Positions 53,351 to 61,446 of a stretch of DNA of 64,000 nt are shown here, in pieces (positions within the stretch are counted from its first letter, which is position 1; each line of letters starts with the position of its first letter). Made by a program: the position numbers and the translations under genes. The notes under the pieces are model-generated. The model was given only the letters and a program-made list of their open reading frames with translations, made no database searches and had not been told where the DNA came from. This DNA comes from Nostoc sp. PCC 7524 (GTDB taxonomy: Bacteria > Cyanobacteriota > Cyanobacteriia > Cyanobacteriales > Nostocaceae). The stretch is from the NCBI RefSeq assembly GCF_000316645.1, contig NC_019684.1, forward strand, positions 806,001 to 870,000, read 5' to 3'.

Positions 53351-54205
53351 ATGCCTTTAATCAAACTTTTAGAAAATAAACCTAAATCATTTTCAATCAT
53401 ACTAAGTATATTTTTGGTTTGTATTATAGGCTTGATAGACTGTTATATTTCCCCCGATATTTCTATATCATTTATATATTTAGTTCCCATTGGTATTGCT
53501 ACTTGGTTTGCTGATAAATACATCGGGTTGCTAATATCAGTCTTCAGTGATGTCATTATTATCATAGCCAATCAAACTCAAGAGCAGCAGAATTTACATC
53601 CTTTTATTCATTATTGGAATGGACTGGTAACTTTAGCTTTTTTTCTATTTGCTAATTATTTATTAGCAGAGCTTAAATCGACATTGAAACATTTAGAAAC
53701 CCTAGCACAAACTGATAATTTAACGGGGTTAACTAACAGACGATTTTTTTTAGAGATAGTAAATAGTGAAATTGAGAAATCTTGCAGACATGAGGAACCT
53801 TTAACATTAGCTTATGTAGATATTGATGATTTTAAAAAAATCAACGATAAGTTCGGACATGGTTTTGGCGATCGCCTGCTACAATCATTAGCTAACTCAG
53901 CTAAAAGTACCCTGCGTAAAATTGATGTGATTGCCAGAATGGGCGGTGATGAATTTGCTATCTTATTACCTCGTACTGATTATGATGCAGCAGAAGTAGT
54001 GCTGCATAGAGTACAAAAAGTTCTCTCAACATCAATGCGGGAACAAGGTTTATCAGTCACTGTTAGCATCGGGGCTATTACTTTTAGTCATCCTCCACAA
54101 TCGGTTGGCAAAATTATCGATAAAGCAGACTCATTAATGTACACTGCCAAAAAGAAAGGCAAGAACCTATTGCAGCATGAGTTATTAGAAAAGATTGAAA
54201 TTTGA
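53351..54205 (+). CDS. Membrane-bound diguanylate cyclase
   Basis: About 284 residues. Two to four N-terminal TM segments (about residues 15-110, FSIILSIFLVCIIGLIDCYI and others) precede a short linker, then a GGDEF domain with intact RMGGDEFAILLPR and the D-D pocket YVDIDDF, making c-di-GMP. ATG 53351 is 5-6 bases after GGGGG; a GTG at 53330 is an upstream alternative. There is no recognisable sensory domain other than the membrane part. Confidence 0.9.
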   Translation: MPLIKLLENKPKSFSIILSIFLVCIIGLIDCYISPDISISFIYLVPIGIATWFADKYIGLLISVFSDVIIIIANQTQEQQNLHPFIHYWNGLVTLAFFLFANYLLAELKSTLKHLETLAQTDNLTGLTNRRFFLEIVNSEIEKSCRHEEPLTLAYVDIDDFKKINDKFGHGFGDRLLQSLANSAKSTLRKIDVIARMGGDEFAILLPRTDYDAAEVVLHRVQKVLSTSMREQGLSVTVSIGAITFSHPPQSVGKIIDKADSLMYTAKKKGKNLLQHELLEKIEI

Positions 54206-54265
54206 AGCAAAATTCAGGTAATGAGAAATATTCCTACTCCTTTACTACTCAATGTAAACAAAAAA

Positions 54266-54285
54266 CCTCGGCTATGAAACCGAGG
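54266..54285 (+). terminator. Possible terminator after diguanylate cyclase
   Basis: CCTCGG pairs with CCGAGG around an 8-nt loop (CTATGAAA), with a run of A upstream and few T downstream. The stem is only 6 bp, so this is a weak call. Confidence 0.4.
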
Positions 54286-54619
54286 TGATTAGGAGAAGTC
54301 CAAATGTCGATGGAAGATACCGATACTGAAGTCAGCTTGATATGAACTAAATTCACAAGAAACCTTTTTTAAGAGCGTTGACAATTCAGTTGATAATTCC
54401 GCCTAGTCAACTTAAACAACCTTGCTGCTTTACGGAGTGACAGACAACTTGGTTGATTTTTGGTTTGTTAGCTTTATGTAAATGATTGTAACGAATTTGC
54501 AACGAATTGGTCAATAAGACTTGACATAGAAAACCAAATATAAAATATAAGATTTCTTTATAAAATATTTTGATGCTAATAACTAATTTTATGAGAAGCT
54601 GCACCAAATAAATTCTGTA

Positions 54620-54653
54620 GTTGTAGAGACGTTGTATGCAACGTCTCTACAAC
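54620..54653. repeat. Palindromic GTAGAGACGTTG...CAACGTCTCTAC repeat
   Basis: Perfect 15-bp arms, GTTGTAGAGACGTTG (54620-54634) and CAACGTCTCTACAAC (54639-54653), loop TATG. It is related to the inner palindrome at 3122-3151 and to repeats typical of Nostocales. Confidence 0.75.
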
Positions 54654-54761
54654 CTATAAATTGCATCTTCATAAAGAAAAGATAAACGTATAAATCTAGT
54701 GTTATGGTAATCTAATTGACAGATTCATATCAGACAACTAGATCCCAACTAGCTTTCTAGT

Positions 54762-55274
54762 ATGACTTCCTCCGGAATTGAATGGAGCAAATTAGGAGGC
54801 AAATATATCGTGGCAAATAGTTCAGAAGGACTACATCCACAAAATGTGACATATCACTTTTATTCACTAGCTGGATTACATATTCTTGTGGTAGATGATA
54901 ACGATGATAGTCTATTTTTAACTGCTTGCATTCTGGAAAGCTACGGTATTAATGTATCAACTGCTACGTCTGCCTTACAAGCTCTAGAGGCGATCGCTCA
55001 ATTTAAGTTCGATGTTTTAATTTTTGATATTGCTATGCCGGATATAGACGGATATTCATTAATCCGTAAAGTTAGAGAAAATCAGCTGTCAGAAGTCCGA
55101 AATATTCCGGCTATTGCTCTCACGGCTTTAGGTTCGGAAGAAAGTCGCAATATGGCATTAATATCTGGTTTTCAAAGCTATATTAATAAACCCATAGATC
55201 CCAGTATTCTTATAACAGAACTTATGAAAATCATGAAAAGTTCTGCCTCAGAAAATGGAAAAGAATTGGCATAA
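54762..55274 (+). CDS. Single-domain response regulator
   Basis: 170 residues. The receiver domain begins near residue 40 (HILVVDDNDDS), with the phosphoacceptor Asp in FDVLIFDIAMPDIDG and a Thr/Lys pair in ALTALGS and YINKP. The N-terminal ~38 residues are unusual and lack known motifs. There is no output domain. The two histidine kinases near 60285 could be partners, but that is a guess. Confidence 0.88.
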   Translation: MTSSGIEWSKLGGKYIVANSSEGLHPQNVTYHFYSLAGLHILVVDDNDDSLFLTACILESYGINVSTATSALQALEAIAQFKFDVLIFDIAMPDIDGYSLIRKVRENQLSEVRNIPAIALTALGSEESRNMALISGFQSYINKPIDPSILITELMKIMKSSASENGKELA

Positions 55275-55426
55275 TACCAATTAGTTAATAATTCAAAGTC
55301 CAGAGTCCATATTTATTTCCCCTTCCCCCTGCCCCCTTGCCTGATTCAATTACAGCAAATTCGATGTTTATGAGGTACAGCAACTAATTGAAAAAAGTAA
55401 TAAGTAGTGAGTAATAAGTAAATTTC

Positions 55427-55510
55427 TTACTCATTACTCATTACTCATTACTCATTACTCATTACTCATTACTCATTACTCATTACTCATTACTCATTAC
55501 TCATTACTCA
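55427..55510. repeat. Twelve tandem copies of TTACTCA
   Basis: An uninterrupted (TTACTCA)12 array of 84 bp. The preceding 55397-55419 has reverse-strand-type units (AGTAATAAGTAGTGAGTAA). Such heptamer repeats (STRR) are common in Nostocales and vary in copy number between strains. It lies between convergent genes, 13 bp past the stop of the hydrolase gene. Confidence 0.9.
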
Positions 55511-55523
55511 TGATGTACCTCAC

Positions 55524-57170
55524 TTACTTCAAAAGTGCTGTATCCATTGAGAGTAGTCCTGGGGGAATTTCTCTCACTATGCGAAAAGGAAATACCTTTG
55601 TAGAAGCTACTTGAGCATAATCGGGGGTGAGAAAAATAGCGTATTTCTCGGCTTCTGGTGTGAGTTGTGCTGCCATTGCTAAAGCGATCGCCTGGACAAA
55701 TTTGCGAACATCGGCAGCCTGTTCACCAACAACTTCACCCCCAGATAAAGGTGTATTGGGTTGATTGGCTTGATCTAAAGTCGTGCTGGGGTCTTTTACA
55801 CTCAAATGAGTACCACCAATGACACCAACTAACCATTTTGGGGCAGGAATTTTACTAAATCCAATCAATTGTTCAGTTAAAGCTGGAGTAGTTTTATCGG
55901 CAGAACTTGCCACAACTAAAGTAGGTACTTGTACCTTAGTTAAACCAGTTTCACCAAAAATCAAAGAAGTTGTAGGATTGAGTGCGATCGCTTGTTTAAT
56001 TCTGGTATCTCGTAGTTGATAGCTGTTGTCTGGTAGTTCTTGGGCGATACATTGGACAGTTTCCCCAATACTAGAAATAGCCAATTTCTGCTGACAGCGT
56101 TGTTTGAGTCCCGCCAATTGTAACTCACCGCCAGCCACTGCTAAAGCTGTACCACCCCCAAAAGAATAGCCTACAACCATGACATTATTAGTTGCTAGTT
56201 TGCCTTGCAGGGGATTATTTGCAGTTTGATTGAGTGTTGTCAACTCATCCAGGACAAAACTAATATCTTTGGGGCGCTCCAAAAACTCCTGGGGTTTTAA
56301 CAGTCTGGTTTTGCCTTGAAGAGCTAAATCAGCATTGCTTTGATTACTACCAGGATGCTCTAAAGCTGCAACTATATAACCGTGAGAAGCTAGATGTTCT
56401 GCCAAATAACGTAAATCAGTGCGAACTGAACCCAAACCATGAGAAAATACAATAACAGGCTTTTCCCTAGTAGCAGCAGTTGACCAGTAAATATCCACAG
56501 GAATATTACGATTCCGTTTTTGGTCATTGAAACTTAACTTCTGCACTTGTACAGAGGCGCTACCTGATTGGCTAGGATCAAAAGGTAAAGAAATCTGTGC
56601 TTGTCTAGGAGCTAATTGCGGAGCCAGAGCAAACATCAACTGTTGTGTCCGCCAAAAAGCAGTATTTAAACTCCCCATCACAGCCAAAGCTTGGGGTAAA
56701 TTAATTTCTAGGCGTTGACTAGGATAGGCAGAAATAAAGCTGAGGACGGATAACCCTTGGGGAGAACTAGCGCCGAGTACCAATGCAGCTCTGAGGCTTT
56801 GCACACTAGCTTGATCTTTGCGAACTACAGCTGTTGATAAGTCGTTGAGAATAGTTGTACCAATCTGAGTGTTAAGTAATCTGCTCAGAGTCACCACATT
56901 CAAAGGAACTCGCATTCTCAGCATTCCCAACAAAGTACGGCGTTGTTGTTCAGATAATCTCTTCGTAAATAAGTCTAAACTCCTGGGAAATTCGCCAGTT
57001 GCTGCTGCTGTTTTTAAATCAGCCAAGGGAATAGATTCCGCAAACAACCCGTAACGTATCACAATCGTCTCAGCCGCCTTGGCAGACGTGTTTAACCCAA
57101 AAAATTGTGTAAGAGCCAGTGCGCTAAAGAAACTAGCAATTAATTTGAGACTTTTTCTACTTTTTACCAT
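55524..57170 (-). CDS. Secreted alpha/beta hydrolase with N-terminal DUF1400-like domain
   Basis: 548 residues. A signal peptide (LALTQFFGLNTSAKAAE) is followed by a DUF1400-like domain (about 30-190) and an alpha/beta-hydrolase of the PAF-acetylhydrolase/dienelactone-hydrolase type, with the nucleophile elbow VVGYSFGGG, FSHGLGS oxyanion loop and VIGGTHLS near the C-terminal His. The substrate is unknown; lipid ester hydrolysis is the usual guess. The protein is likely periplasmic or outer-membrane associated. Confidence 0.88.
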   Translation of the reverse strand: MVKSRKSLKLIASFFSALALTQFFGLNTSAKAAETIVIRYGLFAESIPLADLKTAAATGEFPRSLDLFTKRLSEQQRRTLLGMLRMRVPLNVVTLSRLLNTQIGTTILNDLSTAVVRKDQASVQSLRAALVLGASSPQGLSVLSFISAYPSQRLEINLPQALAVMGSLNTAFWRTQQLMFALAPQLAPRQAQISLPFDPSQSGSASVQVQKLSFNDQKRNRNIPVDIYWSTAATREKPVIVFSHGLGSVRTDLRYLAEHLASHGYIVAALEHPGSNQSNADLALQGKTRLLKPQEFLERPKDISFVLDELTTLNQTANNPLQGKLATNNVMVVGYSFGGGTALAVAGGELQLAGLKQRCQQKLAISSIGETVQCIAQELPDNSYQLRDTRIKQAIALNPTTSLIFGETGLTKVQVPTLVVASSADKTTPALTEQLIGFSKIPAPKWLVGVIGGTHLSVKDPSTTLDQANQPNTPLSGGEVVGEQAADVRKFVQAIALAMAAQLTPEAEKYAIFLTPDYAQVASTKVFPFRIVREIPPGLLSMDTALLK

Positions 57171-57454
57171 AAAATCTTCACCAATTCCTACTAGGGGAAT
57201 ATAGCGAATATTTAGTGTCTTTAGCTACCCTTTTTAGAAGAAGCAGGGGAGCAGGGGAGTATGTAGCATCAGCTTCTCTTACGATGGCGTAAGCCCACCC
57301 GCAGGGTGCGAGTAAGGAGAGAGACAAGGGAGAATTTCTTCCTAACTCACCAATCCCCAAGCATTCTTTACTTTTGAATTTTGTAGCTTGCTTCTCTAAC
57401 GATGGCGGAAGCCTTGTCGTAGACTATTTTGAATTGATTTGTCTCAGTCCCCAA

Positions 57455-57826
57455 TCAAGATATTGATACAGCTATGAACAAACAGATGAATAACAAACCC
57501 AGTATTAACAGCAAAGCCTGATTTCGTTTGATCCAAGTGTTGACAGTTTCTGCCAAACTACTAGCAGCGCGCTGTTGTTCTAACTGCGATTTCCTTTCCG
57601 CAAGATTTTGGTAAAGGGTACAGTCTTTAGCGTAGGGACGTTGGGGAAAGTTGCAAGTATGATCAGCATGATACGTACAGCTATCACACAGATACTCATT
57701 TTTGTTAGCACGGTGTAGGGGAATACCTGGATGCCCATATGCTTTGAGTGCTGTGCGACAATAGGGACAAGTAAGAACCTGACTATCAATAATTTGCTGA
57801 CAGTGGGGACAAGATACAGTAGCCAC
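57455..57826 (-). CDS. Zinc-ribbon protein with C-terminal TM helix
   Basis: 123 residues. Two Cys pairs at the start (CPHCQQIIDSQVLTCPYC) and more Cys/His (LCDSCTYHADHTC, KDCTLY) suggest two zinc sites. A C-terminal hydrophobic helix, LLLILGLLFICLFIAVSIS, anchors it in a membrane. The function is not known. Confidence 0.8.
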   Translation of the reverse strand: MATVSCPHCQQIIDSQVLTCPYCRTALKAYGHPGIPLHRANKNEYLCDSCTYHADHTCNFPQRPYAKDCTLYQNLAERKSQLEQQRAASSLAETVNTWIKRNQALLLILGLLFICLFIAVSIS

Positions 57827-57879
57827 AACTGAAACCCAATTCAGTAAACACTCTGATTCTAGCTATTTTCCGGAGCTAA

Positions 57880-58380
57880 TTAATCAGCGATCGCCCACCG
57901 TACATAAGGACGAAAAGCTGTCACAGTTTTGTAAACAATCAAGCTGTCTGGGGCATTAATATTCCGCAAATCTACACGAAAATAAGCTTTTTTATGTTTA
58001 AATTCTACGTTGTAAAAAGCATATTCTTGTGAGCTAGCTTTGCCAATACAAGCAGCATAGTTACTGTTTAAATTGGAAACAAATTCTACAAAACGCTGAT
58101 TTTTAGATGGCACTAATTTTGTTTCATCTGCAAAGGCTCTAGTATCTGCAATAACAGTATGTTCTGCACCGCCTTCATAGGGTAGCCCAATCCACCACAG
58201 CCCAACAGTTTTTGGACAACTACCACTGGTGCGTTGTACCTGTAATTGGACATTGGGTGTAAAAATCGGCCCTGGTTCTGACTTTGGCTGTGCAGATGTT
58301 TTAGTTGTGATTGTTCCTACTACAGCTAATGAGCCGAAAATACTGGCAAGAGTGATAATTTGAGTGAGTTTTTTCATCAA
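57880..58380 (-). CDS. Secreted protein of unknown function
   Basis: 166 residues with a signal peptide (LASIFGSLAVVGTITTKTSAQP) and two Cys residues (SCPKT, ACIGK) that could form a disulfide. The rest is beta-rich, with VGLWWIGLPYEGGAEHTVI. I do not recognise the family. The start is ATG 58380. Confidence 0.7.
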   Translation of the reverse strand: MMKKLTQIITLASIFGSLAVVGTITTKTSAQPKSEPGPIFTPNVQLQVQRTSGSCPKTVGLWWIGLPYEGGAEHTVIADTRAFADETKLVPSKNQRFVEFVSNLNSNYAACIGKASSQEYAFYNVEFKHKKAYFRVDLRNINAPDSLIVYKTVTAFRPYVRWAIAD

Positions 58381-58549
58381 CTTAAGTATTTAGTTTAAGC
58401 TATTGTCATGACATTGACTGGATGTTTTGGATAAAAGTGCCAATAGGTGTGGAATTATCGTGTTTTCAGTTACAGTTCTGCTTCCAGGAAGTGAGCCACA
58501 ATGTTGATGAATCAATATGCAGCCCTTGCTAATTAATCATGCTGCTTAC

Positions 58550-60247
58550 ATGAAACCTCGAATTATCGTTTGTGGCTTAGGACTTACAGGATATAAAATC
58601 TTTCGTTTGCTCAGACAGCAGGGCGCGTTCGTGATTGGCATTCATCACAAACCTATTCCCGGTGAAGCAGCAGGCGATGTGATTGTTGGTAATTTATGTG
58701 CAGCTGCTACCTTGACAGCAGCCGGAATTCAACAGACACACACTTTAGTCATAGCCAGTTCAGATGATGAGCTGAATTTATCAATTATGATGCAGGCGCG
58801 GGTGCTAAATCCCCGCATTCGGATTATCAACCGCTTTTATAATACAAACTTGGGTGAACGCCTAGATCAAACTCTCCCAGATCACTTGAGCATGAGTGTT
58901 GTTGGTTTGGCAGCACCATTATTCACTTTCGCAGCTTTGGGAAATCAAGCGATCGGGCAGATCAAGATATATGAGCAGACTTGGCCGATTCAAGAAGAAT
59001 ATATTGATGAAGATCATCCTTGGCTGGGGCGCAAGCTGAGTGATTTGTGGGAAGATCCCACACGGATGCCGATTTATTACTTACCCGTAGAAGGTGAGAT
59101 GAATTTGGTGGCGGCGGTGCTGTCAGGATCAGAATTAAAGGTAGGCGATCGCTTAATTGTGGGCATTCAACCTCGTATCCGTCAAACACGCCGTTCCCTG
59201 ATTAAAAAACTGCTGAAAATCTTGACCAGTATACGGCAGTTTCAGCAACACGGGCAATCGGTCGTAGCGGGTGCGATCGTGCTACTAGCAGTGATTTTGA
59301 CTGCTACTCTCACGTATATGTCTACTGAGTTAAGTTTGTCGATGGTTGATGCCCTATATTTCTCCGTAGGCATGATTACCGGAGCCGGTGGTAACGACCA
59401 AGTTATAGAAAACGCTCCTAACAGTATTAAAGTATTTACCGTGGTGATGATGTTGGTTGGGGCAGTGGTGATTGGTATTTGGTACGCCATGCTCACCGAT
59501 TTTGTCTTAGGTAGCCGCTTTAAGCAATTTTGGGATGTAGCCCGTGTACCACAACGTCATCATTATATCGTCTGTGGTTTAAGCGGCATTGGCAATAGAA
59601 TTGTGCAGCAACTCCATACTAAGGGTTATGAAGTGGTAGTCATTGAAACTGACTGTAATAACAGATACATTAATTCTGTGCGTGGTCAAGGTATTCCGGT
59701 AATTCAAGGTGATGCTAGTTTCCGCACTATCCTGCAAACTAGCAATATTACCTTGGCTGCTGCTGTACTGGCTGTAACTAACAATGATGCCACTAATCTA
59801 GAAATTGCTCTCAAAGCCAAAGGTTTAGCGCCCAGAATCCCGGTAATTGTCCACTATGCCGATCCTGATTTTGCAGGTATGGCACAACAAGTATTTGACT
59901 TTGAGGCTGTACTTAGTTCCGCAGAATTGGCAGCCCCGGCGTTTGCAGCTGCGGCTTTGGGTGGACGCGTCCTTGGCAATGGCATCACCGCAGATCGGCT
60001 ATGGGTAGCTTTCGCTACTTTAATTACACCTTCACATCCTTTTTGCGGCAAGTTAGTCAAAGAAATAGCCATGTCTGCTGACTTTGTACCTTTGTATGTA
60101 GAAACCAATGGTCAAAATATCTACGGATGGGATTTATTAACAAGTTATCTAAGTGACGGTGATGTTTTATATTTGACTATGCCAGCGAACAAGTTATATC
60201 AATTGTGGCGCGATGAGCGAGTCTGTGGTACACAAGCCTATCCTTAG
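58550..60247 (+). CDS. Ion channel protein with two RCK/TrkA-N domains
   Basis: About 565 residues: an N-terminal Rossmann domain GLGLTG (TrkA-N/RCK1, about 1-230), a two-TM pore module (about 237-335, VAGAIVLLAVILTATLTYM and IKVFTVVMMLVGAVVIGIWY) and a C-terminal RCK domain (GLSGIGN, about 345-565). The filter-like segment is MITGAGGND instead of TVGYGD, so K+ selectivity is doubtful. I prefer ATG 58550 (MKPRIIVCGL); an ATG at 58517 would add 11 residues. Confidence 0.88.
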   Translation: MKPRIIVCGLGLTGYKIFRLLRQQGAFVIGIHHKPIPGEAAGDVIVGNLCAAATLTAAGIQQTHTLVIASSDDELNLSIMMQARVLNPRIRIINRFYNTNLGERLDQTLPDHLSMSVVGLAAPLFTFAALGNQAIGQIKIYEQTWPIQEEYIDEDHPWLGRKLSDLWEDPTRMPIYYLPVEGEMNLVAAVLSGSELKVGDRLIVGIQPRIRQTRRSLIKKLLKILTSIRQFQQHGQSVVAGAIVLLAVILTATLTYMSTELSLSMVDALYFSVGMITGAGGNDQVIENAPNSIKVFTVVMMLVGAVVIGIWYAMLTDFVLGSRFKQFWDVARVPQRHHYIVCGLSGIGNRIVQQLHTKGYEVVVIETDCNNRYINSVRGQGIPVIQGDASFRTILQTSNITLAAAVLAVTNNDATNLEIALKAKGLAPRIPVIVHYADPDFAGMAQQVFDFEAVLSSAELAAPAFAAAALGGRVLGNGITADRLWVAFATLITPSHPFCGKLVKEIAMSADFVPLYVETNGQNIYGWDLLTSYLSDGDVLYLTMPANKLYQLWRDERVCGTQAYP

Positions 60248-60284
60248 AGCAGAACAAAAATATCAATGATTTTTAGAGGTTTTC

Positions 60285-61445
60285 TTAATTGGGAATTGAG
60301 AATAGATAATTTTGAATGTTGACTTCCTCTCGCTGGCAAGGAATTGTGACTATAAACTGACTACCAACGTTGACTTCACTTTCAACAGTAATCTTGCCGC
60401 CATGAGCATCGACGCACTTTTTGACAATTGATAAACCTAAACCTGTCCCTGGAATTTTACCGACATTGATGCCGCGATGAAAAGGGGTAAATAGCTTGGC
60501 TAAATCTTGAGGAGTTAATCCAATACCTTGATCTGTAATTTGAAATTCAACATAGTCTGGCTCACACCGTAATCTAAAAGTGACTGTACTATCTTCTGGA
60601 GAATATTTGAGGGCATTTTCTAGTAAATTGCTCAGGATATGTTCCAATAGCTGGGAATCCAGATGATAGAAAAGATGCCCTGTATTGTCACATTCTGCAA
60701 CTGTAAACCCCAGTCTATTAGCAGTTTGAGGACGAGACTGTAAATCTTCTACAAGACTGGAGCAGAAATAATAAATATTTATGGGTATTGGTTGACACTG
60801 AAACTGTTCTTGCTCCAGTTGTCCCACAACTAAGACATCTGTCATCAGTTGTGCCATATGCTTGATAGCTGCTTTACCTCGTTCAATATGAAGCCTTCTT
60901 TTTTCGGGAGTAAGTAAATCCGGCTGTTCCAGAAGTTCGAGGCTCATGAGTAGTGAACTCAACGGGTTGCGAAATTCATGGGAAACAATGGAAATGAATT
61001 GTGATTTGAGTTCGTTGAGTTGTTTTTCTTTTTCTAAAGCTTGCTGTATGGCTTGTTCGGCGCGATGGTTAGCCAAAGCCACCTGGATAGCAATACCGAG
61101 ATCCTGTTCCTCGAAGGGTTTAACAATGTAGCCGTAAGGATGGGCGGCGATCGCTTCCACTAATGTAGACTCATCTGCATGGGCAGTCAGAAACACCACT
61201 GGTAAATTAAACTGTTGGAGAATTTTTTCTGCTGCTGCAATGCCAGTTTGATCACCTTGTAAGTAAATATCCATTAAGACTAAATCTGGTTTAGTTTTGC
61301 CGACTAAATCCAGAGCTTTTTCCGCCGAATTAGCAGTTCCAACGACGTTATAACCTAATTTGTTGAGATGCCGTTTAATATCTAAAGCAATCACCCATTC
61401 ATCTTCAACAATTAGGATACTAGAGTTAGAAGTAGTGCTTGCCAT
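60285..61445 (-). CDS. Response regulator-histidine kinase hybrid
   Basis: About 386 residues: an N-terminal receiver (LIVEDEWVIA, phosphoacceptor in LVLMDIYL), a short coiled linker, then HisKA with H-box SHEFRNPLSS and HATPase_c with NLLENALKY, DQGIGL and GTGLGLSIV. An input receiver fused to a kinase is typical of relay proteins. ATG 61443-61445 (MASTTSNSSILIVEDEW) lies one base past the stop of the upstream kinase, with AAGG 9-10 bases before; an upstream in-frame start would run through that kinase. Confidence 0.88.
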   Translation of the reverse strand: MASTTSNSSILIVEDEWVIALDIKRHLNKLGYNVVGTANSAEKALDLVGKTKPDLVLMDIYLQGDQTGIAAAEKILQQFNLPVVFLTAHADESTLVEAIAAHPYGYIVKPFEEQDLGIAIQVALANHRAEQAIQQALEKEKQLNELKSQFISIVSHEFRNPLSSLLMSLELLEQPDLLTPEKRRLHIERGKAAIKHMAQLMTDVLVVGQLEQEQFQCQPIPINIYYFCSSLVEDLQSRPQTANRLGFTVAECDNTGHLFYHLDSQLLEHILSNLLENALKYSPEDSTVTFRLRCEPDYVEFQITDQGIGLTPQDLAKLFTPFHRGINVGKIPGTGLGLSIVKKCVDAHGGKITVESEVNVGSQFIVTIPCQREEVNIQNYLFSIPN

Positions 61446-61446
61446 A

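Larger units (their letters stand above)
54206..54761. other. Intergenic region with stem-loop and palindrome
   Basis: 556 bp without a supported gene. It has a stem-loop 60 bp after the cyclase (CCTCGG 54266-54271, CCGAGG 54280-54285) and the GTAGAGACGTTG palindrome at 54620-54653. Confidence 0.5.

Noticed and set aside
55427..55510. CRISPR array
   Set aside because: The unit is 7 bp with no spacers, so it is a tandem heptamer repeat.
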